DNA from: Streptomyces sp. NRRL WC-3618
GTDB lineage: Bacteria > Actinomycetota > Actinomycetes > Streptomycetales > Streptomycetaceae
Direction: 5' to 3'
Assembly (NCBI RefSeq): GCF_001280005.1
Contig: NZ_LGDW01000489.1
Location: forward strand, 79,897-143,896
Length of the DNA stretch: 64,000 nucleotides
Shown piece by piece: positions 33,989 to 41,828 of this stretch. The translations under genes were made by a program, and so were the position numbers. The notes under the pieces were generated by a model that was not told where the DNA came from, searched no databases, and was given only the letters and a program-made list of their open reading frames with translations. Position 1 is the first letter of the stretch. The number at the start of each line of letters is the position of its first letter.

Positions 33989-34510
33989 TCAGGACCCCAG
34001 CCCCGCCGTCGGCAGCCCCGACGGAAGCTGCCCGCCCTCCGCCCTCGTGTACGTCTCCGTGCCGAGGGCGCTCTCCCAGGTGACCTTCATCGACGTCTTG
34101 CCGACGGAGTCGACCATCCCCTCGGCGCGGTCCTTGTTCCCGTCCGAGCAGGTGAGGCGGATCATCTGCATCCCCGCCTCGTTGCCCGCCGTACCGCTGC
34201 ACATGGTCCCTCCGGTGGCGAACACCCCGGCCTTGGTCCCGGTGATCACCAGCGCCACGGCACTGCCCTTGCTGGTGGTCAGCCAGCTGCCCGTCAACCC
34301 GCTGCCCGAGGTGGGCGTACCGCTGGTGCCCCCGGTGCCGGCGGTCGGGTCGGCGGAGGGTGACGAGGCGTCCGAGTCCGGAACCCTCGCCCCCTCGTCG
34401 GAGCCCCCGCCGTCACCGCACCCGGCGAGCAGCAGCACGGCGGCCACTCCGGCCACCGAGGCCGTACCGGCCCTGCGCGCCAGCACGCGCGCGTACGTCA
34501 CCGAAGTCAC
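33989..34510 (-). CDS. Secreted lipoprotein, unknown function
   Basis: A 173-residue protein with a lipoprotein signal: MTSVTYARVLARRAGTASVA, then LLLAGCGDGG (lipobox LAGC near residue 32). A low-complexity Ser/Gly/Thr/Pro linker follows (about 40-70), then a small beta-rich domain GLTGSWLTTSKGSAVALVIT that includes the pair MCSGT and LTCSDGN, possibly disulphide-linked. The layout resembles lipocalin-like lipoproteins of Streptomyces. Confidence 0.8.
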   Translation of the reverse strand: MTSVTYARVLARRAGTASVAGVAAVLLLAGCGDGGGSDEGARVPDSDASSPSADPTAGTGGTSGTPTSGSGLTGSWLTTSKGSAVALVITGTKAGVFATGGTMCSGTAGNEAGMQMIRLTCSDGNKDRAEGMVDSVGKTSMKVTWESALGTETYTRAEGGQLPSGLPTAGLGS

Positions 34511-34684
34511 CGAAGCTCCCCACCAGTAGCCGTTGAATACCCTGCCCGCAGCGGTCCGAGGGCCGCAGGGGCATGCCTAGTATCGCGTTGTCGGACAACC
34601 GGGTTGTCAGGTCTACCGGCGGCCGGGCGGGATGTCGGGCCTGCGGAGGCCGTACAAGACCGACCTTCGGCCGACCTTCGGGCC

Positions 34685-34990
34685 TCACCAGGAGGACTTG
34701 CGCACCCCTGGCAGGAACCCCGCGTGCGCCTGCTCCCGCAGGCCGACCCGGGACAGGCCGAACGCCCGGAAGTATCCGCGGGGCCGCCCGTCCACCTGGT
34801 CCCGGTTACGCACGCGCGTGGCGCTCGCGTCCCGTGGCTGCCGTTCCAGCTCCCGGCGCGCTGCCGTCCGTTCCGCGTCCGTCGACGCCGGCCGCCGGAT
34901 GATCTCCTTCAGCTCGGCCCGCCGCCGCGCGTACCGCGCGACGATCTCCTGCCGCTTCTCGTTCTGCGCGATCTTGCTCTTCTTGGCCAT
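34685..34990 (-). CDS. rpsN: Ribosomal protein S14, zinc-independent paralogue
   Basis: A 101-residue S14 ([21 protein letters not shown]-terminal [20 protein letters not shown] then [19 protein letters not shown]). It is the long, cysteine-free form; the housekeeping actinobacterial S14 is short with two CxxC pairs. It takes the place of the zinc-containing protein in the 30S subunit during zinc starvation. It follows the L28 gene by 14 nt on the same strand. Confidence 0.95.
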   Translation of the reverse strand: MAKKSKIAQNEKRQEIVARYARRRAELKEIIRRPASTDAERTAARRELERQPRDASATRVRNRDQVDGRPRGYFRAFGLSRVGLREQAHAGFLPGVRKSSW

Positions 34991-35004
34991 GGTGTTCGCC
35001 CCCC

Positions 35005-35241
35005 TCAGACCTTGACCCCACGGGCCCGGATCCGGGCCACCGCCGCCTCGACACCGATCGTGTCGACGGTCTTGATCCCCTTCGTGCTCAGCCGCAGCCG
35101 GACATGCCTGCCCTCGGTCGGCAGCCAGTAGCGCTTCGACTGGATGTTCGGGTTGAAGCGACGTGACGTACGCCGATGGGAGTGGCTGATGGTGTTGCCG
35201 AAGCCCGGCTGGGCGCCGGTCAGCATGCAGTGGGCGGACAA
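35005..35241 (-). CDS. rpmB: Ribosomal protein L28, zinc-starvation paralogue
   Basis: A 78-residue L28 ([20 protein letters not shown], then [20 protein letters not shown]). Only the first of the usual cysteines remains, without the CxxC pairs. It is divergent from L33 across a 61-bp gap containing a Zur-type box and heads the L28-S14 transcript. Confidence 0.95.
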   Translation of the reverse strand: MSAHCMLTGAQPGFGNTISHSHRRTSRRFNPNIQSKRYWLPTEGRHVRLRLSTKGIKTVDTIGVEAAVARIRARGVKV

Positions 35242-35274
35242 GGTGACGCACCTCTCTCGGTCGCGTTATGCAAA

Positions 35275-35289
35275 TGGAAGTCGTTTTCA
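35275..35289. promoter_or_regulatory. Zur box between the L28 and L33 genes
   Basis: TGGAAGTCGTTTTCA matches the Streptomyces Zur inverted repeat (consensus close to TGAAAATGATTTTCA). It is placed centrally between divergent zinc-independent ribosomal protein genes. Zur with zinc would repress both directions, and loss of zinc would induce the paralogues. Confidence 0.8.
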
Positions 35290-35302
35290 GTAAGATAGCA
35301 GC

Positions 35303-35467
35303 ATGGCTCGCAACGAAATCCGGCCGGTCATCAAGCTCCGGTCCACGGCCGGGACCGGCTTCACCTACGTCACCCGCAAGAACCGCCGCAACGACCCGGA
35401 CCGTATGACCCTGCGCAAGTACGACCCGGTCGCGGGACGTCACGTCGACTTCCGAGAGGAGCGCTGA
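35303..35467 (+). CDS. rpmG: Ribosomal protein L33, cysteine-free paralogue
   Basis: A 54-residue L33 ([20 protein letters not shown], then [20 protein letters not shown]). The family's CxxC positions hold other residues, so it needs no zinc. ATG 35303 is 14 nt after the Zur box. L31 follows after 9 nt in the same transcript. Confidence 0.95.
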   Translation: MARNEIRPVIKLRSTAGTGFTYVTRKNRRNDPDRMTLRKYDPVAGRHVDFREER

Positions 35468-35476
35468 TCAGCCGCC

Positions 35477-35725
35477 ATGCGTGAAGGAATCCACCCGGCG
35501 TACGGGCCCGTCGTCTTCCGCGACCGGGCCGCGAACCACGCCTTCCTCACCCAGTCCACGATGACCAGCGAGAAGACGATCGACTGGGAGGACGGCAATA
35601 CCTACCCCGTCGTCGACGTCGAGATCTCGAACGTCAGCCACCCCTTCTACACCGGCACTGCCCGCGTCCTGGACACGGCCGGCCGCGTGGAGCGCTTCCA
35701 GCGCCGGTACGGCAAGAACGACTAG
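35477..35725 (+). CDS. rpmE2: Ribosomal protein L31 type B
   Basis: An 82-residue type B L31 ([20 protein letters not shown], then [20 protein letters not shown]). It lacks the zinc-binding CxxC of type A. During zinc limitation it displaces the zinc-bearing L31 on the ribosome and frees zinc. It lies between the L33 and COG0523 genes in one operon. Confidence 0.95.
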   Translation: MREGIHPAYGPVVFRDRAANHAFLTQSTMTSEKTIDWEDGNTYPVVDVEISNVSHPFYTGTARVLDTAGRVERFQRRYGKND

Positions 35726-35766
35726 CGACGACTGGCTACGACTAGCAAGGACTGAGGGAAACACAC

Positions 35767-36978
35767 GTGCAGGTGCATGAGTACGGGTTCGGGCCCTCCG
35801 GGGCTCACGAACTCTCCGTGGCGATCGTCGGCGGGCTGCACACCGACGCTCGCAAGGCGACCGTGGCGCGACTGCTCGCCGACGTCCCCGGCAGCGTCGT
35901 ACTCCACCACGACCTCGCCACGGCCGTGGCCGGCACGGTCGTGCGGACCGTCAGTGACGCCACCGGCATCCTCTCCGCGGGCGAGGCGCCCCTGGTCAAC
36001 GACTGCGCGTGCTGTGCCCTGCGCGAGGACCTCGTGCCGGAGCTGCGGCGGCTCGCGGACGCCGGGCTGACCCGGCTGGCGATCGTCGAGCTGTGGGACT
36101 CCGTCGAGCCCAAGGCGATGGCCGAGGTGGTGACGGCCGGCGGCCTCACGGTCACCGGCGTCATCACGGCCGTCGACCCGGCGCTCCTGCTGCCCTACCT
36201 CGGCAACGGCGACGACCTGGCCGAAGGCGGCCTCGCCGCCGCGGCCACCGACCAGCGCACGGTCGCGGACACCTTCGCCCGCCAGCTGGAGTACGCCACC
36301 GTCCTCGCCCTCGTCGACTCCCCGGAGGCCGACGACGAGGACCGCGAGCTGCTCGCGCAGCTCCACCCGACAGCCCGCCAGGTCCCCGTCTCGGGCGGCC
36401 ACCCAGGGGACCTGGCGGGCGCGCCCGACGCCTCCGGGCTCTCGCCCCTCGCCTCCGCCGCCCTCGCCGGATTCGACGTCGAGTCCGCCGCCGCCGCTCA
36501 GCACCCGGCGTGCGCGCTGCTGCCGGCCGAGGCCGACGCGCACGGCGTGTCGACGCTCGTGTGGCACCGGCGCCGCCCCTTCCACCCGGAGCGGCTGTAC
36601 GAGGCGCTGGAGGACCTGACCTGCGCCGCGGCGCGCAGCCGGGGCCGGTTCTGGCTCGCCGACCACCCCGACACGCTGCTCCACTGGGACGCGGCGGGCG
36701 GCGCGCTGTGCGTGGAGAGCGTGGGCCCCTGGCTCGCCTCGCTCCCGGACGCGGCCTGGGACATGGTCGAGCCCGTACGCCGGGCCGCCGCCGCCCTCGA
36801 CTGGCACCCCGAGCACGGCGACTGCTGCCAGCACCTGGTGTTCACGTCCCCCGGCCTCGACCGCGACGGACTCGAACAGCTCCTGGAGTCCTGCCTGCTC
36901 ACCGACGCCGAGTACGCCGGCGGACGCACCGCCTGGAAACGCCTGCCGCCCGCCTTCGACACCCTCCTGGAGGTCTGA
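35767..36978 (+). CDS. COG0523-type (CobW-like) zinc metallochaperone homologue with altered P-loop
   Basis: A 403-residue protein from GTG 35767. The family metal motif CxCC is present in LVNDCACCALREDLVPELRR, and the C-terminal domain holds PFHPERLYEALEDL and HGDCCQHLVF, as in CobW_C proteins. The first strand, however, reads VAIVGGLHTDARKATVARLL, where relatives have GxxGxGKT; the Gly-Lys-Thr of the Walker A motif is missing. GTP binding may therefore be lost or unusual. It lies between zinc-free ribosomal protein genes in a Zur-type operon, so a role in zinc allocation during starvation is likely. Confidence 0.88.
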   Translation: MQVHEYGFGPSGAHELSVAIVGGLHTDARKATVARLLADVPGSVVLHHDLATAVAGTVVRTVSDATGILSAGEAPLVNDCACCALREDLVPELRRLADAGLTRLAIVELWDSVEPKAMAEVVTAGGLTVTGVITAVDPALLLPYLGNGDDLAEGGLAAAATDQRTVADTFARQLEYATVLALVDSPEADDEDRELLAQLHPTARQVPVSGGHPGDLAGAPDASGLSPLASAALAGFDVESAAAAQHPACALLPAEADAHGVSTLVWHRRRPFHPERLYEALEDLTCAAARSRGRFWLADHPDTLLHWDAAGGALCVESVGPWLASLPDAAWDMVEPVRRAAAALDWHPEHGDCCQHLVFTSPGLDRDGLEQLLESCLLTDAEYAGGRTAWKRLPPAFDTLLEV

Positions 36979-36984
36979 CCCACC

Positions 36985-37218
36985 ATGGCTCGCACGATCG
37001 AACGCAAGCCCCTCAAGGCCCGTCCCAACCCGCTGGACGCCGCCAAGATCACGTACATCGACTACAAGGACACGGATCTGCTGCGGAAGTTCATCTCCGA
37101 CCGCGGCAAGATCCGCAGCCGCCGGGTCACCCGGGTCTCGGCCCAGCAGCAGCGGCTGCTCGCCCGCGCGATCAAGAACGCCCGCGAGATGGCGCTGCTG
37201 CCGTACGTGTCCCGCTAA
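36985..37218 (+). CDS. rpsR: Ribosomal protein S18, zinc-independent paralogue
   Basis: A 77-residue S18 ([20 protein letters not shown], then [20 protein letters not shown]). It lacks the N-terminal cysteines of the zinc-binding form. It follows the COG0523 gene by 6 nt and ends the operon before a strong terminator. Confidence 0.95.
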   Translation: MARTIERKPLKARPNPLDAAKITYIDYKDTDLLRKFISDRGKIRSRRVTRVSAQQQRLLARAIKNAREMALLPYVSR

Positions 37219-37243
37219 CCCCCCGCCCCCACCCCACCCACCT

Positions 37244-37281
37244 GCACCCCCGTCTCCAGAGGCCCCAGGAGACGGGGGTGC
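37244..37281 (+). terminator. Terminator of the zinc-starvation operon
   Basis: A perfect 14-bp stem (arms 37244-37257 and 37268-37281, GCACCCCCGTCTCC form) with a 10-nt loop lies 26 nt after the S18 stop. Confidence 0.8.
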
Positions 37282-37345
37282 GGACGTGCGGGGGAACGCT
37301 CGGGGCCGCGTGTGCGTCAAGGTGTGTAGCGGAGCGAACACCCGG

Positions 37346-37418
37346 CGTGCACGTGCATCTGCTCGTGCCCATGCACATGCATATGCCCGCGTATTCGTCC
37401 ATGCCCTTGCACATGAAC
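37346..37418. promoter_or_regulatory. Repeated TGCA-rich element before the DUF397 gene
   Basis: CGTGCACGTGCATCTGC (37346-37362), then a run with ATGCACATGCAT (37371-37382) and TGCCCTTGCA (37402-37411). The 17-bp first part occurs in exact inverted form at 38489-38505 in the ATPase/XRE gap, and TGCCCTTGCA recurs there too (38482-38491). This points to a shared DNA-binding site for the XRE protein encoded nearby. Confidence 0.65.
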
Positions 37419-37492
37419 AGAGTTATGATCCCGGCACAGTTGACCACCGCACCAATGGCCTCACCAGCCAGTGCACCACCAGGGAGCGACCT

Positions 37493-37771
37493 GTGGACCA
37501 CGACGTGTACGGCGTTGGCGCAGCCGATGAGTCCGGCGTGTACAACGGCATGGCCGCCCCGCTGCTGGACGGGGTCGCAGCCTGGCAGAAGAGCCGGCAC
37601 AGCAACTCGCAGGGTTCCTGCGTGGAGTTCGCGCGGCTGCCCGGCGGCGAGGTGGCGGTGCGCAACTCGCGCTTCCCCGACGGTCCGGCGCTGGTCTATA
37701 CGCGCGCCGAGATCGAGGCGATGCTCCTGGGCGTCAAGGACGGCGAGTTCGACCATCTGACAGCGAGCTGA
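37493..37771 (+). CDS. DUF397 protein
   Basis: A 92-residue protein from GTG 37493, with AGGGAG 6 nt upstream. The DUF397 core is AAWQKSRHSNSQGSCVEFAR, then LPGGEVAVRNSRFPDGPALV and a C-terminal helix. In Streptomyces these small proteins work with a WhiJ-type XRE regulator and an ATPase encoded next to them, in developmental or antibiotic control. Here all three partners are present within 2 kb. Confidence 0.88.
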   Translation: MDHDVYGVGAADESGVYNGMAAPLLDGVAAWQKSRHSNSQGSCVEFARLPGGEVAVRNSRFPDGPALVYTRAEIEAMLLGVKDGEFDHLTAS

Positions 37772-37850
37772 CCGCCCCGTAGTCGTCCCGGCCCCCGCGC
37801 CGGACGAAACGGGGCGTCATCGTCGTATCGCCCAGGGTGACGCGCGTAGA

Positions 37851-37876
37851 ACCGCGGCGCGCAGAAGCGCCGCGGT
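37851..37876. terminator. Bidirectional terminator between DUF397 and ATPase genes
   Basis: A 10-bp stem, ACCGCGGCGC and GCGCCGCGGT, with loop GCAGAA lies between convergent genes. Confidence 0.7.
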
Positions 37877-37879
37877 GCC

Positions 37880-38389
37880 TCACTCGGCGGAGTGCAGCCC
37901 GAACAGCGCCCAGACGACCTTGCCGCCCAGCGTGCCCGAGAGCGGGTGCCAGCCCCAGCTGTCGCTGAACGAGTCGACGAGGAACAGACCGCGTCCCGAC
38001 TCGGCCGAGAAGTCCTCCGAGAACTCCTCGGCGTCGTACGCCACCGGGCACTCCCGGCTCGGGTCGCGCACCGCGCACACCAGCCGCTCGGTCCAGCGCA
38101 TCAAGTGCAGCCGTACGAGGGGTTCATGGGCCGGCGCGTGCGCGGCGTCCGTGGGCAGCGCGTGCCTCAGAGCGTTGGTGACCAGCTCGGAGACGACCAG
38201 GCAGACGTCGTCGAAGCGGTCGTCGATGTCCCACTGGCCGAGTGTTCTACGGCTGAACTGCCGGGCCTCGCGCACCGCTTCGTAGCGGGCGGGCAGGGCG
38301 CACGACGCCGCGTTGGACACGGTCGAGGGATCCAGTGGCGGAAGCCCCTGCCTTAAAGGCTCGAGCATGGTCGATCCATTCGTCCCCAT
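37880..38389 (-). CDS. GHKL ATP-binding protein (anti-sigma-kinase-like)
   Basis: About 169 residues. I prefer ATG 38389 with GGGAG 8 nt upstream; GTG 38398 is possible. The fold shows the N-box DDVCLVVSELVTNALRHALP and the G-boxes ESGRGLFLVDSFSD and GTLGGKVVWALF. It is the streptomycete RsbW-like ATPase usually found with XRE and DUF397 partners. It is divergent from the XRE regulator and shares the TGCA-rich element in the gap. Confidence 0.88.
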   Translation of the reverse strand: MGTNGSTMLEPLRQGLPPLDPSTVSNAASCALPARYEAVREARQFSRRTLGQWDIDDRFDDVCLVVSELVTNALRHALPTDAAHAPAHEPLVRLHLMRWTERLVCAVRDPSRECPVAYDAEEFSEDFSAESGRGLFLVDSFSDSWGWHPLSGTLGGKVVWALFGLHSAE

Positions 38390-38700
38390 GCGAGGCACTC
38401 CCGGGAGATCGCGGTCGTTGCGATGCAGTCATTGCGATGCAGCGGTGGCGCGAGACCATGGTTTCGGATGCTCCCTGCGGATGCAAGGGCAGATGCACGT
38501 GCACGTGCCTGAATTGGACCCTCCCGTACCGCTTCTTGGTCATTTTTTCCGCCAACATTTCACCTCTGGCCGGTCTTCCCCTTGCCTTGTCCTGTGCGTA
38601 CGCTCTGACGTCTTCCCATTTGAGTAACCGGACGAGTACTGCTCGGAGTGATTTAGTGGCAGACTGCGGCCCCTGGAGAGGCTTGGGGAGGGTGGCGAAC
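38390..38700. promoter_or_regulatory. Divergent ATPase/XRE control region
   Basis: About 310 bp without a gene. It contains the 24-bp element 38482-38505, in which TGCAAGGGCA and GCAGATGCACGTGCACG overlap; both parts recur (in inverted orientation) before the DUF397 gene. Further AT-rich runs at 38535-38560 and 38620-38660 are the likely promoters. Confidence 0.6.
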
Positions 38701-39561
38701 GTGAGCGCGGGAGAGCCTGGATCGGTGGTGCGGCGCATGCTGCTCGGATCACACCTGAGGCGACTGCGTGAGGCACGGGGCATCACGCGGGAGGCGGCGG
38801 GTTACTCGATCCGTGCGTCGGAATCGAAGATCAGTCGTATGGAGCTGGGCCGGGTGAGCTTCAAGACACGGGACGTCGAGGACCTGCTGACGCTGTACGG
38901 CGTCAACGACGAGGCCGAGCGCAACGCGCTCCTCTCGCTGGCCAGGGAGGCCAACGTCGCGGGCTGGTGGCACAGTTACTCGGACGTCCTGCCGAGCTGG
39001 TTCCCCACCTATGTGGGCCTGGAGGGCGCGGCCTCACTGATCCGCGTCTACGAAGTGCAGTTCGTGCACGGCCTGTTGCAGACCGAGGCGTACGCGCGTG
39101 CCGTCGTCGAACGCGGCATGAAGGGCGCGAGCCCCGCCGACATCGAGCGCCGCGTCGCCCTGCGCCTGGAGCGGCAGAAGTACCTCCTTTCCACCGGCGG
39201 CCCGGAGTTCCACGTGGTCCTGGACGAGGCCGCCCTGCGCCGCCCGTACGGCGACCGCGAGGTGATGCGCGGCCAGCTCCAGCACCTGATCGAGATCTCC
39301 GAACGGCCCAACGTACGGCTGCAGATCATGCCGTTCGGCTTCGGCGGGCACTCCGGCGAGAGCGGCGCGTTCACGATCCTGAGCTTCCCGGAGTCGGACC
39401 TGTCCGACGTGATCTTCCTGGAGCAGCTCACCAGCGCGCTGTACCTGGACAAGGCGGAGGACGTCACCCAGTACGAGAAGGCGATGAAGGAACTGCAGCA
39501 GGACAGCCCCGGGCCGGACGAGAGCCGGGACCTGCTGAGGGGCCTGCTGCAACTCTCCTGA
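38701..39561 (+). CDS. WhiJ-type XRE regulator (DUF5753)
   Basis: A 286-residue protein from GTG 38701 (GGGGAGGG 8 nt upstream). The XRE helix-turn-helix is SHLRRLREARGITREAAGYS, then IRASESKISRMELGRV. The rest is the DUF5753 domain: PTYVGLEGAASLIRVYEVQF, VHGLLQTEAYARAVVERGM, RLQIMPFGFGGHSGESGAFT. Such proteins control differentiation genes and interact with DUF397 proteins. The duplicated TGCA-rich element before its own gene and the DUF397 gene is the natural operator. Confidence 0.9.
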   Translation: MSAGEPGSVVRRMLLGSHLRRLREARGITREAAGYSIRASESKISRMELGRVSFKTRDVEDLLTLYGVNDEAERNALLSLAREANVAGWWHSYSDVLPSWFPTYVGLEGAASLIRVYEVQFVHGLLQTEAYARAVVERGMKGASPADIERRVALRLERQKYLLSTGGPEFHVVLDEAALRRPYGDREVMRGQLQHLIEISERPNVRLQIMPFGFGGHSGESGAFTILSFPESDLSDVIFLEQLTSALYLDKAEDVTQYEKAMKELQQDSPGPDESRDLLRGLLQLS

Positions 39562-39593
39562 CCGGGGGCCCCGATGATCCCCCAACTCCCTTT

Positions 39594-39619
39594 GATCGCA
39601 CGTACGATGACGTGCGATC
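39594..39619. promoter_or_regulatory. 26-bp palindrome before the aldehyde dehydrogenase gene
   Basis: Perfect 10-bp arms GATCGCACGT and ACGTGCGATC enclose ACGATG. It lies 33 nt after the XRE stop and 37 nt before the dehydrogenase ATG. It may be an operator overlapping the dehydrogenase promoter, a terminator for the XRE gene, or both. Confidence 0.55.
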
Positions 39620-39656
39620 AGACCGTGATACGGCATTGAGGGATTTGAGGGGTCAC

Positions 39657-41126
39657 ATGCCAGCGCCTGAGTACTACTTCACCGACCTCGCGCAGCAGTA
39701 CATAGGCGGTGAGTGGCGCCCGGGCACCGGCTCCTGGGACATCATCGACTTCAATCCCTACGACGGCGAGAAGCTGGCCTCGATCACGATCGCCACGGTG
39801 GACGAGGTCGACGAGGCGTACCGCGCCGCCGCCGCCGCCCAGAAGGAATGGGCCGCGACCAGCCCGTACGCCCGTCGCGCGGTCTTGGAGAAGGCCCTGC
39901 GGATCATCGAGGACAGCGAGTCGGAGATCGCCGCGGCGATCAACGCCGAACTCGGCGGCACACACCTCAAGGCCGGCTTCGAACTGCACCTCGCCAAGGA
40001 GTTCCTGCGCGAGTCGATCCGCCTGGCGCTGACCCCCGAGGGCTGGATCGTCCCGTCGCCGGTCGAGGGCAAGGAGAACCGCGTCTACCGCGTCCCGGTG
40101 GGCGTCGTGGGCGTGGTCAGCCCCTTCAACTTCCCCTTCCTCCTCGCCCTCAAGTCCGTCGCCCCGGCCCTCGCGCTCGGCAACGGCGTCGTCCTCAAGC
40201 CGCACCAGGAGACCCCGGTCGTCGGCGGCTCCCTGGTCGCGAAGATCTTCGAGGACGCGGGCCTGCCGCCCGGCCTCCTGAACGTCGTCATCACGGACAT
40301 AGAGGAGATCGGCGACGCGTTCATCGAACACCCCGTCCCGAAGGTCATCTCCTTCACTGGCTCGGACACCGTCGGCCGCCATGTCGCCGCCGTCTGCGCG
40401 CCCCTCTTCAAGAACGTGGTCCTCGAACTGGGCGGGAACAGCGCCCTGGTGGTCCTGGACGACGCGGACATCGACTACGCGGTCGACGCGGCGGTCTTCA
40501 GCCGGTACGTCCATCAGGGCCAGGTCTGCATGGCCGCGAACCGGATCCTGGTGGACCGGCGAATCGCCGACGAGTTCACCGAGAAGTTCGTGACCAAGGT
40601 GCGGTCCCTGAAGGTCGGCGACCCGAGCGACCCCGCGACAGTGATTGGCCCGGTCATCAACTCCTCTCAGGCGGAGGAGATTTCGGACGTGGTGCGCCGG
40701 GCGCTGGAGGAGGGCGCGACGGCCCTGCTCCACGGCGCGACGACGGACAACCTGGTCGAGCCCTCGGTCCTGACCGACCTCCCCGCCGACTCCCCCCTCC
40801 TCCAGGAGGAGATCTTCGGCCCGGTGGCCCTCCTCGTCCCCTTCGACGGCGAGGCCGAGGCGGTCCGCCTCGTCAACGACACGCCGTACGGCCTCAGTGG
40901 CGCGGTCCACACGGCCGACGTCGAACGCGGTATCGCCTTCGCCAAGCGGATCGACACGGGCATGTTCCACGTCAACGACGGCACGATCCACGACGAGCCC
41001 CTGGTCGCCTTCGGCGGCGAGAAGTCCTCGGGCATGGGCCGCCTGAACGGCGAGGCGGCGGTGGAGGCGTTCACGACGCGGAAGTGGATCTCGGTGCAGC
41101 ATGGTCGAAGCCACTTCCCGTTCTAG
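39657..41126 (+). CDS. Aldehyde dehydrogenase
   Basis: A 489-residue NAD(P)-dependent enzyme. Key motifs are VSPFNFPFLLALKSVAPALA (with the catalytic-site Asn), KPHQETP, FTGSDTVGRHVA, VLELGGNSALVVL (general-base Glu) and the nucleophile in HQGQVCMAANRILVD. The C-terminal EEIFGPVALLVPF and FGGEKSSGMGRLNGE complete the fold. It resembles benzaldehyde/vanillin-type dehydrogenases. The ATG 39657 follows TTGAGGGG. A terminator hairpin follows. Confidence 0.92.
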   Translation: MPAPEYYFTDLAQQYIGGEWRPGTGSWDIIDFNPYDGEKLASITIATVDEVDEAYRAAAAAQKEWAATSPYARRAVLEKALRIIEDSESEIAAAINAELGGTHLKAGFELHLAKEFLRESIRLALTPEGWIVPSPVEGKENRVYRVPVGVVGVVSPFNFPFLLALKSVAPALALGNGVVLKPHQETPVVGGSLVAKIFEDAGLPPGLLNVVITDIEEIGDAFIEHPVPKVISFTGSDTVGRHVAAVCAPLFKNVVLELGGNSALVVLDDADIDYAVDAAVFSRYVHQGQVCMAANRILVDRRIADEFTEKFVTKVRSLKVGDPSDPATVIGPVINSSQAEEISDVVRRALEEGATALLHGATTDNLVEPSVLTDLPADSPLLQEEIFGPVALLVPFDGEAEAVRLVNDTPYGLSGAVHTADVERGIAFAKRIDTGMFHVNDGTIHDEPLVAFGGEKSSGMGRLNGEAAVEAFTTRKWISVQHGRSHFPF

Positions 41127-41170
41127 AAGTTCTAGGGGCTCTACAACTTCTCGGGACTCCTCGCGTCGAC

Positions 41171-41207
41171 CGGGGGCTTGCGGACAGATCCTGACCGCAA
41201 GCCCCCG
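41171..41207 (+). terminator. Terminator after the aldehyde dehydrogenase gene
   Basis: A 13-bp stem (arms 41171-41183 and 41195-41207) with an 11-nt loop. Confidence 0.75.
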
Positions 41208-41264
41208 TAACTTCATCGGTGTCAGGCGGCGACGCCCCCACAACCCGATGAAAGGCGGCCGACC

Positions 41265-41804
41265 ATGGTCACCCACGTCCTCTCCGAAGCCTCCGGCGAC
41301 GAGCGAGGAGCGCTGCTCGCGTTCATCGAGGAGCAGCGCGGCGGTATCCGGCGGGCCCTGCTGGGGCTGACGGACGAGCAGGCGGCGAGCAGGCCCAGCG
41401 CCGGCGAGCTTTCCCTCTCCGGGCTGCTCAAGCACTGCGCCGAGGTCGAGCAGGGCTGGATCGCGCGGGCCAAGGGAGAGGCGCCGGCCGTCAAGCGGGA
41501 CGCGTCGAACTGGCACGAGTGTTTCGTGCTCGGCGAGGGCGAAACCGTCGCCTCGCAGCTCGCGTACTGGGAGAAGGTCGCCGCCGAGACCGAGGCGTTC
41601 CTGCGTTCCGTACCGAGCCTCGACGACACGTTCGCGCTGCCGCCGGACCCCTGGTTCCCGCCGGAGGGCCGGGTCTCGATGCGCTGGGTGGCGCTGCACC
41701 TGATCCGCGAGACCGCCCGGCACGCCGGCCACGCCGACATCATCCGGGAGTCCCTGGACGGCGCGACGGCCTTCGAGCTGGTGGCCCGGGAGCAGGCCGG
41801 CTGA
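41265..41804 (+). CDS. DinB family protein
   Basis: A 179-residue four-helix-bundle protein. It begins with DERGALLAFIEEQRGGIRRA and carries the metal-site histidines in LSLSGLLKHCAEVEQGWIAR and LHLIRETARHAGHADIIRE, as in DinB/YfiT metal-dependent thiol transferases. The C-terminal H-x-G-H-x-D motif (HAGHAD) is intact. A role in bacillithiol- or mycothiol-dependent reactions is possible. Confidence 0.88.
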   Translation: MVTHVLSEASGDERGALLAFIEEQRGGIRRALLGLTDEQAASRPSAGELSLSGLLKHCAEVEQGWIARAKGEAPAVKRDASNWHECFVLGEGETVASQLAYWEKVAAETEAFLRSVPSLDDTFALPPDPWFPPEGRVSMRWVALHLIRETARHAGHADIIRESLDGATAFELVAREQAG

Positions 41805-41828
41805 CCGGCGGGTCCTAGGCTGGACCGC

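Noticed and set aside
37286..37492. 69-residue extension of the DUF397 protein rich in Ala, His and Arg
   Set aside because: The family starts shortly before AAWQKSRHS, and GTG 37493 has a good ribosome site; the upstream sequence is the repeated regulatory element.
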